Counted from the first letter of the stretch, positions 1 through 11,744 are shown. The stretch: DNA of 64,000 nucleotides from Pictodentalium vernedei (GCA_031216915.1 CM062297.1:829524786-829588785), one strand, 5' to 3'. Numbers and translations: made by a program. Notes: generated by a model from the letters alone, not told the origin.

Positions 1-606
1 ATTCCAACGGAGTGTAACTTCGCCTCCCGTTCCCCTATGGCCTGTGAAGGGGCAAACGACCCCTGCATTATGTTGAGCCTCACCCTCGCAAAGCTCAACC
101 GGGGGATTAAAATTGTGACGCACACACTCACACATTCAACACACAGATTTCCCGACCCCGCCTTTGCGACAGACGGGGTTAGTGTATCCCACACTTACAA
201 AAACTCGACACACAGGCTCCCCGTCCACGCACACGCGACAGACGAGGCAGTGTATCTCACATTCGCACTCACAACCAACTCTAGTCAGCAGTCAGAGCAA
301 TAATAATACTAAAATAAGAAAATTCCTCCGGGCCTTAACACCGAGTTTACGAAGCCCATCACCTCACCAACAAAAATATTTGCGACTGGAGCCCCCGTCC
401 CAGACACCAGGCCCACAGCCACCCAACTATTGCTTCTTTATAACCACCGACCATTGGTAGGGGCCCGGTTCCCAGTATCCCCTTGGGTAACCCTTGACAC
501 ACCCCTACTTCTCGCCCCGCCATTTCTACGGGTATTCCACCAGGGTCCCCATACTCTGTCGTTGTCGCATTCCCAAGAGCTTCCCTTGGCGCTATATCCC
601 CCAGGC
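1..606 (-). other. 3' untranslated part of retrotransposon copy 1
   Basis: This is the reverse complement of about 42665-43181 of copy 2 and includes repeated GTTTGTTGTGAGTG-type blocks. Short open frames here are chance. The element continues past the window edge. Confidence 0.75.
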
Positions 607-1866
607 TCACTCGTCCCGGCGATTACCGTCGTTCGAACGACACTGGCCGTCCTTGGCCCTTGTGCCGTCGACCCCCCGGTCCATTGCGACGACTTCTTGC
701 GCACATGTGCGCCCCCGGCACTCTCTACGTGGTCTCCGCCACCTAGGATGCTTCTCCTTTGATTTATGGACCCTTTTCTCGGTCCCCTGGGCGCCCACCT
801 TAGAGGTCCCATCCACTTTAACATACTCAACTTGTGTTGACCCGTGCCCCCTCAATTCTGGGGAAGTTTGCCCAGCCATTTGCGTGGGTCTGGCCTCCCC
901 CCTCCACACAGGTGACACAGACTTCTGGGGGAGCTCAACTCCCCCACATAAATTTGCTTGAGGGTCTTTCCCCAATGATCCCATCGGTTTCCCTCGCTGT
1001 TTAGCGTTTAGCCTGGACCGCCTGCGGCCCCTTCTCCTTAATTGGACAGGAGTCGTCCCTCCTGAAACTTCCCGACATTTCGTCGTGTAGGGACCATCCC
1101 CTGGACCATCGGATTGGTTCCCCCTGGGAACCTTCCCTTCCTTACTCGTTGGGCCTTCACTTGGCCCCCTATTCCTGGACCATAACTCATCAGGGCTTGC
1201 CCTCACCCCTGGGATATTACCTATGACCAGGTCATACACAGGTGATTCAATGCACATGGCTTCCACTTCGCCACAATAAAATGGGGTATCCACAGTTATC
1301 CTCGCGATGGGGAACCTTCTAACGGTCCCATCTATCAAAATACACAAATGGTCGCGCCCCAACAATTGCTTGTCGTCAACCAGTTGCTTTCTAACCGCTG
1401 CAGAGGAGCACCCAGAATCTCGGAGCAGACGGATCTCCCTTTGTCCCACATACCCTGGGTACACTGGCAAATCAACCTTCTCCTGCGAAGTTGTGAGCCT
1501 CTCACACATGCCACTTATTATCGGGACAACCTTCCCGCCTTCCAGCCTTAATTCCCCCTCTTGTATACATTCCCGGAGGGGACTGTGTTCTGGACCGATA
1601 GTTTGACAGAACGCTGCCGTCTGTCTACTGGGCCCTGGATCTACGCGGTCACCTTGCTTCCAACCCCTTGGCGCTGCGTTCCTGGCCCCCTGCTGAGGTG
1701 GTCTAATGTTCCCAGTGGTCCTTACCTGCTTCTGCCAGCAGTCCCTGGCAATACGACCCCGCTTGTTGCAGATAAAACAAGTGGCGTCCTTGGGAGCGCT
1801 CCCCTTCCGGCTGGTCTGCGACGCAGGAGGATCGGGGTGGTGTTGCCTTACGGGTGCCATTGCCAA
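607..1866 (-). pseudogene. Zinc knuckle plus aspartic protease region, copy 1
   Basis: This 419-residue frame starts just after the gag capsid segment. Around 1739-1779 it has a CCHC-type knuckle, CX2CX4HX4C, but the histidine is arginine here (GRIARDC), while copy 2 retains GHIARDC. Further on, RDSGCS is the active-site D-S/T-G of a retropepsin and YDLVIGNIPGVR is the characteristic later strand. Downstream of the protease the frame is rich in R, G and P and I do not recognise it. No RT YxDD box is present. The loss of the knuckle histidine and the broken upstream gag argue for a dead copy. Confidence 0.75.
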
Positions 1867-1882
1867 CCCGTTTGCCCCACCC

Positions 1883-2970
1883 CTAGCCGATTTTGGGTGC
1901 GTTTACACTCCCACCGTGGGCCTCGATGTAGCGTTCTGCCACAATTGCCATCTCATCATAGGTGGGCGGACCCCTTTCCTTGATGAACAGGCCCAACTCC
2001 TTGGAGCATGTAGTTAAAAACTGCTCCCGGAGAAATAGATCTCGCAGGGCTCCATACGACTCATTCACTTCTGCGAGATCAGTCCAGCGGTCAAAGTACC
2101 GCCTAGCTCGGGCAAAATACTGAGGTACTGTTCTCCCTTCTCCTGCTTAATTTCTCGGAACTTGGTCCGGAATCCTTCTTCAGTGAGCTGGTATCTCCGA
2201 AGGATGGCATTCTTCAGCTCACTGTAGTCGTTAAGAAGTGCAGGAGGCATACTGGTATAAGCCTCGAGGGCTTTACCTGACAACAAAGGGCTCAAGCACA
2301 TAGCCCATGTGTCTTCTGGCCACATTTGACTGGAGGCAAAACGCTCAAACCTCTCCAAGTACGAGTCCAAGTCATCTGTGTTTTCATTGAAATGAGCGAG
2401 ATAGGGGCGTCCGGCATGAATTGCTACCCCTGCACTCCCATCCCCTGAGCGCCGACTTTCATTCTCCACATCGGCCCTTGCTCTGAGGAGCTCTAATTCT
2501 CTCTCGTGCCTCTATTGTTCGAGCTCTGGTTCTGCCTCCCTTGCCTCCCTTGCTAATTGGGCTTCCCTCTCTCTCGCCTCATTTGCTAATTGAATCTCTC
2601 TCTCTTTCGCCTCATTTGCTAATTGAATCTCTCTCTCTTTCGCCTCTCTTGCGTCTTTCTCACGCTCTCGTTCTAATTGGGCTTCTCTCTCCCTCGCCTC
2701 TCTTGCGTCTTTCTCACGCTCTCGTTCTAATTGGGCTTCTCTCTCCCTCGCCTCTCTTGCGTCTTTCTCACGCTCTCGTTCTAATTGAATCTCTCGCTCT
2801 TTTGCCTCCCTTACTGCTTGGGCCTCTCTCTCTCTTGCGTCATTACGTAAGGCAATCTCCTTGGTCTCACGTTTCTGCTCATCTTTAACGAACTTATGAA
2901 GTTCGGCCCCCTCAAGGCCCATTTCCTTGCCTAATGATACCAGTTGGGCGAGGGGTGTAACAACATCCAT
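1883..2970 (-). pseudogene. gag: Gag, copy 1 (broken)
   Basis: The start codon at 2970 begins MDVVTPLAQLVSLG, the same start as in copy 2. Residues about 40-150 are a highly charged coiled-coil-like stretch made of repeated REREAQLERERE-type units. A CAG to TAG change ends the frame at about 2512. The capsid-like gag domain follows at 2469-2065 with signatures such as FNENTDDLDSYLERF and YQLTEEGFRTKF. A 1-bp deletion relative to copy 2 near 2130 then shifts the frame, which resumes at 2068-1883. Gag normally forms the cytoplasmic particle that packages the element RNA. This copy cannot make a full protein. Confidence 0.82.
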
Positions 2971-3273
2971 TTTGATTTTTTCTTTCTATCTTCAACACTC
3001 GTCAGAAAGAACGAAGAAGGAAAAGAAAAAAAGAAAAAAAATATGGCAATTAATCTTAATTTACCTCTGTAATTTACGTAATTAAACGCCCCAAATATTA
3101 TGAAACCTACCGCAGTTATAGTGGCTATTAAGTATCCTTTTGGGGACTACTGTATTGCGATATTAAACCCTTGAACGGCATCAGCTGACCGAACGCGTCA
3201 AAACATAAACAGAACCGCCGTTAAAATAAAACACAATTTCTATATAGCCATTTTTTACCTTTTAGAAATATCC

Positions 3274-3289
3274 TGGTTAGCGCTCGCCA
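3274..3289 (-). other. Primer-binding-site candidate, copy 1
   Basis: Just inside the LTR end the minus strand reads TGGCGAGCGCTAACCA. A TGG start complementary to a tRNA CCA end fits a primer-binding site, and copy 2 has the same sequence at the matching place. I could not assign the primer tRNA. Confidence 0.5.
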
Positions 3290-3294
3290 ATCAA

Positions 3295-4892
3295 TGTCAG
3301 GGACACCTGAGGCCCCGTAAGGCCTGGGCTGACGTGGGGTTATTTAGTCCCGCTGATGAAGCTGCGGGAAAATTAGACCAACGTGGAGGGTCGGAATCCA
3401 AGTGTCGCGAACTCGGCGCAGAGAGTTGAGTTAGACCGACGCCGTGATTCCTTCTCTGCCAAATTGGCCTGAAATAGGTTCGATTTCCGTTAGGTGTGAT
3501 TCCTAATCACTTTAGGCTGTATAATGGAAAGAATGATTTAAAGTAACAACGATTCTTTTATTTACACATAAAAATAAATCCGTTTCAATATTTCAACAAT
3601 CAACAATTCGATTCTTTTCACAGAAAATGGGTCGCTACGGTTAAATAATTCTAAACAATCATATAGTCATTCTATAGCCCTGTACTGGCACTATAGTCTA
3701 CACACTGGAAATGTTACTACCGTGAGCTCGCCATAAGAGCTTCACAAATCTGAAATGTTATTACTGTGAGCTCGACATAAGAGCTTCACCCGCTTAGGCT
3801 CAAATGTCAACGTCTGCGCGTAACTGTACCTCTGGCTGTCGGAGGGTTCCGACCAGCAATGTTCGTCATCTATGAAGACACCGCACTTCTGATTTGGGTC
3901 AGATATTGTCTACTCATACCTTATGTGCCTTTTGAAAGTCCTCCGTGAAAGTCCTATTGAAATATTCACCGTTCCTGGTTGAATTCACGATTCACAAATG
4001 CCCTTTTTGTGCTAGGGCGAAATTGTCACTCACACCGATCTCCAGTCGGCATTACGATGCTTCGACAGCAAAACAAACTACTCAGAACGCAATCAGTCTG
4101 ACGCTTTAAAGGGTTAATACGCACAATACAATTAACCTACACTTCTGACTATTGCAGGCCGATACCTGCTACTCGACAATCTAAACTTTAACGTTCCACC
4201 TGGGGTGTCCCTTCTCACGAATTCGGCCCCGTAGCCGCCTATCAACGTTAAGCTAAATCGATCATGGAATGCCCTCTCTGGCGATTCCAGCCGTGTCAGT
4301 GTCCTGTGATCGAAGGTACCCTTATGCCAGGAAACAGAGTCCGCCTGTCCTGGACTTCACCAACGCGTGTGTGACCCCAAGTGCGTGTCTAATGCTCTGC
4401 TCTTCCAGGTATATATACTTTTTACCCTAAACTGTCAGGTGGACGGACGCTCATCCATCCATCTGTCAAAACGGTGGGAGATGACGTATATCGAGGCAGA
4501 ATCAATACAAGTCATCTCGCGCGTGACTTAACGATGATTCGTTCCTGACACGCATTGCTATAACTAATGATCAGGTGACGATACGACAGACATTTCTATC
4601 GTTTTAAAATCTCGTTTCTCAATTGACCGTGACGAAAACCGATTACGTCTCGTAAGACTCCGACTGCTGTATAAATTAAATGAGATCAGACCTTATCTAA
4701 CATACCGTTTCTCCCCTGGGTCCCTGCGCTAAAGCTGGATATACACCACGTGTGTTTTTTTCTATGTCCAGCTTTACAGAGAAGTGAAATTCACGTGGGT
4801 TTTCGCCTTGATGCGGAATATATTTTGAACTTACAATATCTTTAAATATGAGGCCCCTTTGCCCCTATATTTAGGCTGGCTTTGCCCTGACA
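3295..4892 (-). repeat. 5' LTR of retrotransposon copy 1
   Basis: On the minus strand it starts TGTCAGGGCAAAGCC (4892 leftwards) and ends with CCTGACA at 3295, giving the usual TG...CA LTR ends. It aligns by eye along its length with the two LTRs of copy 2. A TATA-like AGTATATATACC lies at 4409-4420 (minus) and a duplicated block of about 47 bp containing the GAGCTC motif lies around 3716-3790. The 1,598-bp length is close to the 1,679 bp of the copy 2 3' LTR; part of the difference is one fewer internal subrepeat. Confidence 0.87.
4409..4420 (-). promoter_or_regulatory. TATA-like core promoter of LTR copy 1
   Basis: The minus strand reads AGTATATATACC, identical to the element in both LTRs of copy 2 and followed by the same downstream sequence. 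Position inside the LTR and conservation across three LTRs suggest the retroelement RNA polymerase II promoter. Confidence 0.55.
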
Positions 4893-5499
4893 ACGTTAAA
4901 TGCTAAAATGAACAACATTTTGATAACTTCGGCCATTTTTATTATGTACAGTTCGTCTCTTGAGTTCCAATGTGTTCTATGTGCCTACTGGCACATAGAA
5001 CACATTGCAACTCAGGAGGCGAGTAGTTAATATAGTTCTCTCAGGTTATCGTAAATTCTGACATTCAGCGATGATTTAATTTAAGAATACAATCGCTGCG
5101 GCCGTATCAAATAGAAAGAGATATCCGCCGTTGCTCGAATACAAGTCCTTACATGGAAAATAGGCGTTCGGATGAAGCTGATATGATGAAGCCAACTATC
5201 GGCGGGCCAACTGCGCCAACGTTGGTAGGAGGGCTTCATGGTCTCTCCACCAAATCAATGGGTCGTCTATAACTGACGGACATCTAAATTATTCGTGTTC
5301 TTCAATTTCGTCAAATGGTGTAACATTCGACGTCATCGGCGCGCGCGATCCGGTTGGGTAAACACAAGATAACGACGCAATGCTACATATTATACAATTA
5401 TAATCTTCAAAGTTAAACGTTATTAACTTGGTTAAATTTTTTTAACGTTGTTAAAATAAATTAACACGTTAACGTTTGAAACGTTAACTGCTCCCAGCC
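4893..5499. other. Unassigned interval with one hairpin
   Basis: AT-rich sequence with no recognisable gene. The only structure seen is a hairpin with arms 4962-4985 and 4990-5013, related to one at 53983-54034. Confidence 0.4.
4962..5013. repeat. Hairpin, TGTTCTATGTGCC family
   Basis: Two 24-bp arms with one or two mismatches surround a 4-nt loop. A second copy with the same arm sequence is at 53983-54034, so this is a dispersed hairpin family rather than a chance palindrome. Confidence 0.7.
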
Positions 5500-5743
5500 C
5501 TGGATGGAGGAGAGTCCACGCATAAGACTTGTCTGACAGTCATTGATTTCATTGGCTGAGAGCGTCGCCTTCTGTGTGAGGTGAGACCACTGTCCATCCG
5601 CGAGTAACTGCGACCTCTCCCAGATAGCGATTTAGTGTTAAAAAGTCCAGATGGCTGCACCTGGATTAAAATTCACATCGTCAGTACTGGAAGGTTAGAC
5701 GGCTGAGAGTTGCACCTCCAACCAACTGAGTCACCGAGGCCCT
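5500..5743 (-). repeat. tRNA-headed SINE, family 2
   Basis: The minus strand begins AGGGCCTCGGTGACTCAG, a tRNA-like A box, and has a degenerate B box downstream. It shares head and body with the SINE at 6160-6433. It is diverged and has no clear tail. Confidence 0.6.
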
Positions 5744-5823
5744 AATTTAGTATTAGATACCTATCTGATGGAAAATACTAATTCAACTTATGTTTCAACA
5801 TGGTTCAGTTGATGGTGTTTTAA

Positions 5824-6066
5824 CCCTTTACGCAACGCAGACGATATCACAATTTATTATTTTAAATATCATTTTTTTTTAGATTTTTCAAAAAATTTCA
5901 ACAAAACCATATCATGTGACCCCTCGTTGGAACGAGCTCGACGAGCTCGTTCCAGCGAGGGGTCACATGATGTAGATTTGTTGAAAATATTTGAAAAATA
6001 ATACTTTTTCAGCTGCTGAATTTGCATATTACGCGGAGGGATGCGGGTGATTCGTTAGGTAAAGGG
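5824..6066. mobile_element. TTAA hairpin MITE, subfamily II
   Basis: Flanked by TTAA on both sides (5820-5823, 6067-6070) with inverted ends CCCTTTACGC / ACCTAACG-like. The centre is a perfect palindrome around GAGCTCGACGAGCTC with arms carrying TGTGACCCCTCG. TTAA duplication is typical of piggyBac-type elements. Same subfamily as 63217-63463; no coding capacity. Confidence 0.85.
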
Positions 6067-6159
6067 TTAAACCTTATTAACTTGATATCAATTATGATCT
6101 AATTGGACTGATAATGTATATACACTTTTTGATAAGTTGTTTATTTGTTTGATAATTTG

Positions 6160-6433
6160 ATTGGGTTTTAACGTCATTTTCAACAACTAAGGCTATATCA
6201 CAACTATCCAAGTTTTATTGGTAAAGGAGAATCAGCACACAAGGCTAGTCTGACAGTGATGACATTGGCTGAGAGAGTCAAGTCACCAACCGTGTGCAAC
6301 AACACTATTCATCGGGAGTAACTGGTAACTTCTTCCAGAGCAATGCACCTGAAATCGAACCCTTATCGTCAGTGTTGAGAGGCTAGACGGCTTGGAGTTG
6401 TACCCCTTGACTTTTTGAGCCACCGAGGGCCCT
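6160..6433 (-). repeat. tRNA-headed SINE, family 2
   Basis: The minus strand begins with GGGCCCTCGGTGGCTCA (A box) and has GGGTTCGATTTCAG (B box) about 70 bp downstream. The tail side contains the TTGGGTTTTAACG block also seen at 54185. It is an RNA polymerase III type retroposon, not a tRNA gene: the cloverleaf is not preserved. Confidence 0.65.
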
Positions 6434-6574
6434 GAGTCGTAATGAAAGGGACATTTGTCAGTGTTGTCTATTTTACTAGATGTTCTGAAAGCAACATGGT
6501 GAGTTTTACCTGTCATTTCACAGTCAGGAGAATTTTATTGTTTTATTAGGGGTTTATTATGGTTTTATTAAGGT

Positions 6575-6950
6575 TTAACGACACATAAACAGCCAAGGTC
6601 ATATCGTGTCGGTGACAGTTTTACGGGTGGAGGAAGTCGGAGTCTCCGGAGAGAACCACCGAGCAACTGCGAGCAGCTGCCTGCTCCCCAACATCGTAAC
6701 TCTGCACTGCAGTACAGGCAGGGTTAGATTGGTTGAAGACATGCGCACCGTCGACTGCAGTACACGTTAGTACACGGCGTCATCGTGCCCCCACGTGAAC
6801 AATCGGGATGAAGTGCCTTGCCCAAGGACACAACGCGGGAGTCCGAATCGATCGGTCAGACGGCCACCCATCCAAGGACTAACCGGGCTCGACGTTGCTT
6901 AACTTCGGTGATCTGACGAGAACCGGTTACCGCAACGCCACCGCGCCCCA
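6575..6950 (-). repeat. 5S rRNA-headed SINE
   Basis: On the minus strand the head reads as 5S rRNA internal sequence (CTCGTCAGATCACCGAAG, then AAGCAACGTCGAGCCCGG and GGTTAGTCC). This is followed by the GTCCTTGGGCAAGGCACTT block and a tail ending near the AACCGTAAAACTGTC region. The same head is at 12228 and 16186. It is SINE3-like in layout and complete apart from a degraded tail. Confidence 0.85.
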
Positions 6951-7115
6951 ACAGTGAGGAGAAAGTTACAATCTATATTCTAACGACCTACTTTTGTTGT
7001 TTCTTAATATGATTACATTCAAATGAATCAACTGTTTTAGTTTGATCTGTTCTCTAGAATTAACATAAGTTTATGTTATAAATCTATGTCCATAGATATA
7101 GATTAAATCCCATAT

Positions 7116-7801
7116 AGGGGCGGCGGAACGATTTTCAAAGTGTGTGTGTGTGGGGGGGGGGGGGGGGGGGGAGCTGGATCGGGCGATGGATGGTCGCGTG
7201 TATGATCGGCCTACCATGATTCGGCACGCTGTACGAAAAATTTAAACACCAGGGTCCCAAAACTCCCGTTTCCATGCATCTGAGCTGATATTATGAGATT
7301 TTTCAAGAGATGTATTTGAAAGATTTCACATTTTGAGAGCCGTTAAAAAACGTCGGTAACGCATACAGGTGAGGTCTATTTATCAGCTTTGGTCGTAACG
7401 ACCAAAGCTGAAAAACAGACCTCACCTGTATGCCTTACCAGACGTTAACAGCATTTATACTGGCTGTGGATTACCTTGACTGGGGTGGATTTGGTATTTG
7501 TATGTCTGTAAGATTACGATCTATTTCAGTTAACCGATTTTTTAACAGACTGTATACATTTTAGCGTTTGCTGCCGCTTACTGCAAATAATGATCCGAAA
7601 TCCATCGAAACTGAACCAGTACGATAGAAACATAGCTGGAGAATATATGGGGGAGGCTCTGGATCCGCCCCTTGTTTCACTAGTCAATGGTTGCTTTCAA
7701 ATATATGCATACAAAAAAACATGGTCCGGCAAAAAAGTGGAGGGGTGGGGTGGGTGGATTGAAGCCCCCCCCCCCTCCGAGCCCCCAGTTCCGCCGCCCC
7801 T
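7116..7801. mobile_element. GC-ended foldback element
   Basis: Perfect 14-bp inverted ends AGGGGCGGCGGAAC (7116-7129 and 7788-7801). A G run sits inside the left end (about 7151-7171) and C runs inside the right. No target duplication was found and no protein is coded. The terminus style resembles the hAT-like element at 18316-18914, so a hAT-type MITE is possible. Confidence 0.55.
7340..7452. repeat. Hairpin inside foldback element
   Basis: Arms containing CATACAGGTGAGGTCT and CAGCTTTGGTCGT pair with their complements to 7452, leaving almost no loop. It lies in the centre of the 7116-7801 element. Confidence 0.7.
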
Positions 7802-8202
7802 GCAGCATAAATCTTATCCATAACGGGCTATACTCATTATGGGACGTGTCGCCTAAACATTAACGTTGATTCTCAATAACATATCAAACTGAAACAGTCA
7901 GTCCTTAATTTTTAATCTCTGAAAGTGCACGTTTGATAATCACTTGCGATCTGATGAACAATAGTTCCGACATTTGTTACAAACGTTTTTCCTGACATGT
8001 TTCCTGTTAAGTTCAATTCATTTTAGCTATGGTGGGTAATGTTCCCCATAAGTAGTGTTTCCCCGTACGTAACTTACCAACATCATTTAGCTTGGAACAG
8101 CACTTTCTGATACAAATTTTGTCAATGAAATCAAATATTCCAAAACATACTTTACCTTACAGCCAACATGTATTTTGTCTGTATTAACTCCGCAACTGTC
8201 GT
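7802..8202. other. No feature seen
   Basis: AT-rich sequence without repeats, conserved frames or RNA genes that I can recognise. Confidence 0.35.
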
Positions 8203-8248
8203 GTATCCGACCCCCTGATACAGATGTGTGTATCAGGGGGTCGGATAC
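8203..8248. repeat. Perfect short hairpin
   Basis: The 18-bp arms GTATCCGACCCCCTGATA and its complement flank a 10-nt loop. Single copy in this window. Confidence 0.7.
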
Positions 8249-8368
8249 AAGCACGTTCCTTTCGCGTGAGTTCCATTTTTTTTTTTTTGTTCATCCGTAC
8301 GAATAAATAGTTCGTTATATATTCGTCTACATTCTTGACTTATCCCCAAGATATTGTAAGATAAAATG

Positions 8369-8526
8369 ATTATTACCATTGTCGGAATGTACAAAATATG
8401 TATCCGAGTCTCCCTCCGGGTTGTAAGGGTAGATCACGACTCGTCTTCGACTTGTCGTGATCTGCCCTTAGAACCCGGAGCTCGACTCGGATACATATTT
8501 TGTACATCCACATAATGGTAATAATC
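8369..8526. repeat. Long hairpin of about 158 bp
   Basis: Arms start with GATTATTACCAT and include ACAAAATATGTATCCGAG and GTAGATCACGAC; they pair almost throughout with small bulges. It looks like a foldback MITE without defined ends. Confidence 0.7.
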
Positions 8527-9702
8527 TCTATGTCCCCAACTTGTCTAAAGAGTGCTGTTGTACTCAAATCTGGAACGCAGCTTTATTATTTCTAGTAATT
8601 ACTATGATAAAATGTTGTTAGGAAAAAAATTGCAGGCAGTGGAAAAAAATGGGTTGTTCGGGCCTCCAGACCACCCACCCACCCTGGCCTTGTGTGTGGA
8701 ATCCCCCCCCCCCCCCCCCCCCACAACTGATACTAATATAACTTTTCGATGTGTTTTCATCATTGTAAACAGACACACCACAGCGCACACGAACATGTGT
8801 ATAACCCCTACTTCAATATTATGTGTCAGTAGAATGTCAAGTAGACAGTTCTTATCCATCATAATTTGTTGCGTTAATACGTTGTGTTTTTTCTCCATTT
8901 GTTCTGAATAAATATATCACTTCTACCAACAAGAGCTGTGAGGTTTCAAACATTTGTTTTCGATTTTGGTTTCCCTTTATAATTTAACTTCATTTTCTAT
9001 TTTCGGTATTCATCCGATAATTGCATGATTTAAATATCTTATCAAAATAAATAACAAATTGTTCATATATACAACTATACAAAACTTCTTTCTTCGGCTA
9101 TTGTCTGAGTACGCTCAGACAATTTTATAACCACTTTTAACACCGATCGCCTGCATGAACGGAAGGGTATTAGCGAAACGTAGAATTTTTTTTTAAAAAT
9201 GTTGAAATTTCCGATTTCATGTTAAAATTTTAAGATTAAAAAGTTGAAATTTCGCGATTAAAAAGTCGAAATTTCGACGTTTAAAATGTCTACATGTTAC
9301 TAATACGCTTCCGTATGAATTGTTTTGTCCGACAGAGTCTATTTTGTATTCAGAGGGAGGTTAAGCAATAATTTAATGTTTCTGATTCTCTGTACCTTCT
9401 ATCTGATGTCTTACGTGTAATCTTGTCATCGAATGCTTGTATTTTTTAGCGCACAGTTATTTATAAGGGTAGAAGGGTTAATGTTTTTTTTAAGAGTAAA
9501 TCGATTTTCCTTATTGAATTGCAGTTATTGCACGTCTTGTGTTTTATCTCTAGCACATGCTAATCTAATATTAACTGGCAGAGTGCTGGAAAATTATATT
9601 GGGGGTTTACTAAATACCACAGGCTGTGACGATAACATCAACACTCCACTGATGGTGGTTATATATTGACCCTGACAAGAAACAAATTTTGTTGTTGACA
9701 GC
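8527..9702. other. No gene seen; poly-C tract inside
   Basis: AT-rich, with a C run at about 8701-8722 beside CCACCCACCCACC sequence. The frames crossing it are low complexity. Confidence 0.35.
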
Positions 9703-9765
9703 TTGCTCATTTACACATGATTGGATAGTGCCTCCCGGCACTATCCAATCAAATGAAATAGAGCA
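9703..9765. repeat. Hairpin
   Basis: Arms GATTGGATAGTGCC (9719-9732) and complement (9737-9750), with weaker outer pairing extending to 9703 and 9765. Confidence 0.6.
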
Positions 9766-10620
9766 ATATATATATGGTGAAAGGAAAGCTGTGGTCAAGG
9801 AGGGTCGAAAGGGGCTTGTTCCCCAAACCGTCCCTGCGCGCTTTCGGCGCGTGAAACCATTCCGTCCTATGGTCAAGAAAAATGTAGCAGTCTACCAGTC
9901 CACCATCTGATTCCGAAAGCGTTTTTTTGGCCAGGATCATGATTCGTCTTTGTGTATTTGTGAGGTAGACCAATAAAAATGTTGAGCTGCAGACCCAGTG
10001 ATGTGCATCAAATTGTTAATAAGTACTCTCCAAAAATGAATATGGACTCGTCCAATTATACCATTGCTCTGAAACGGAAGATGACATTGGGTTTTCATCT
10101 TTTGAAGCCGATTTCGCACAAATGCAACCTTACCGAAAACGCCACTGCAGCGATAAATTCAAAACGGGGATGCATGTATATGTTTAAAGTATGTCGAGAC
10201 TGACTCTTCATCAGAATGTCTGGATTGTGTGTGTGAGTGAGTGTGTTCCAGGTGAGGTGCAATTGTGGGTGTACAAATTATTTTTTGATGAGAATCCCAC
10301 ACAGATGACTCGATCGAGTGGTGGTGACAGGCACGCACTATACCCACCGGCATCGCATATGACTATGTTTCGTCATATTGTGCCAACACGTAACCCAATG
10401 ACCGACTACTTTCGCAATATGAGCACCTTTCACGTCAGACTATCGACGTAACGGGATGGTCCCTTAATTCAAGAAAACAAAATGCCTTTCCACGAAAATA
10501 AGGCAGTGCCATATGGAGTCCGGAAGGCTACATAACAAATATATTTTTAATCCGTGCGCATGAAATAATAATTCGCGCGAACGAGCTAATAATCCGTCCG
10601 CAAGACATACTAATCCATAT
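9766..10620. other. No feature seen
   Basis: Mixed composition with several short unrelated frames of 60-88 residues on both strands that lack domain signatures. Confidence 0.3.
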
Positions 10621-10761
10621 TATTTTCTCCCCCCACTGCATGTGTAACATACGTCTGTCGAGGGTGAGATGGCAGGCAGAGACAGATGTCCCCCCCCCCC
10701 CCCACACTGCTGGGGAACGTACGTGTGTCCGGGGTGAGATAGCAGGGAGAGACAGATGTAT
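10621..10761. repeat. Degenerate forerunner of the 10.7-11.7 kb duplication
   Basis: Two similar blocks carrying GGGTGAGAT and GGCAGAGACAGATGT-like sequence, separated by a C run (about 10690-10703), precede the duplication and resemble its GC-rich end. Confidence 0.4.
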
Positions 10762-11744
10762 CCCACCCCACCCACGTGACGTTATACATTTATAACGTTA
10801 TTATGACGCTATGCATATCGTATCAGTTTCTTGCTACCAACTAATTCATATTGACGTCATCAGAATGCCGTGTGATCAAAGTTTGATGCTCTAAAACTCT
10901 TTAAACCCCAAGATGCCACCGTTCCTGATTGATTTCGTGGTATATACATAACTTTTGCATGCTCTTTCCGATGGTGTCATTAGTTTTTCAAACAACGAAT
11001 ACCAAATGAGTTGATTATATCAGCACGTGACCGCCGATTACCTCTGGCTAACGTAACCGTTGTATGGAGGGGGGAGAAAAATAATCCCTGATGGGTACGG
11101 GTGTGGGATGGGAAAATCTCACCCTCGGGACAAGATATTTGGTCCAGACACTCGGCAAGCCTCGTCTATGGCCCAAATATCTTGCCCTCGGGTGAGATTT
11201 TCCCATCCCACACCCGTACCCGTCAGGGATTATAATAATCCCACTCCACCCACGTGACGTTATACATTTACAACGTTATTATGACGTTATGCATATCGTT
11301 TCAGTTTCTTGCTACCAACCAATTCATATTGACGTCATCAGAATGCCGGTGTGATCAAAGTTTGATGCTCTAAAACTCTTTAAACCCCAAGATGCCACCG
11401 TTCCTAATTGATTTCGTGGTATATACCTTTGGTATATACATAATTTTTGCATGCTCTTTCCGATGGTGTCATTAGTTTTTCGAAACAACGAATACCAAAT
11501 GAGTTGATTATATCAGCACGAGACCGCCGATTACTTCTGGCTAACGTAACCGCTGTATGGTGGGGGTGGGGAGAAAAATAATCCCTGATGGGTACGGGTG
11601 TGGGATGGGAAAATCTCACCCTCGGGACAAGATATTTGGTCCAGACACTCGGCAGTGTCTGGACCAAATATCTTGTCCCGAGGGTGAGATTTTCCCATCC
11701 CACATCCGTACCCATCAGGGATTATAATAGTCCCCCCTCCCCAC
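10762..11744. repeat. Direct duplication of a 480-505 bp unit ending in a hairpin
   Basis: Unit 1 (10762-11240) and unit 2 (11241-11744) share about 290 bp of near-identical sequence starting at the CCCACGTGACGTTATAC block. Each ends in a long hairpin, at about 11064-11240 and 11560-11740. Hairpin arms contain TGATGGGTACGGGTGTGGG and CAAGATATTTGG. Unit 2 has a perfect centre, while the centre of unit 1 is disrupted. Frames read from the hairpin arms are mirror images and are not genes. Confidence 0.8.

Larger units (their letters stand above)
1..4892 (-). mobile_element. LTR retrotransposon copy 1, pol-less Ty3/Gypsy-like, cut by window start
   Basis: Read on the minus strand this is 5' LTR (3295-4892), primer-binding site, gag, zinc knuckle, protease and 3' untranslated part. 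Position 1 corresponds to about 43181 of copy 2, so roughly 390 bp of internal sequence and the whole 3' LTR lie outside the window. No reverse transcriptase or integrase motif is visible between protease and the window edge, and copy 2 shows the same organisation. The coding region has a premature stop and frameshifts, so this copy is inactive. The superfamily call rests on gag and protease style only; without RT it cannot be placed in a clade. Confidence 0.88.

Noticed and set aside
8552-8911. A 119-residue frame overlapping a 98-residue frame on the other strand
   Set aside because: Both cross a poly-C run and lack signatures; overlapping antisense frames of this kind are common by chance.
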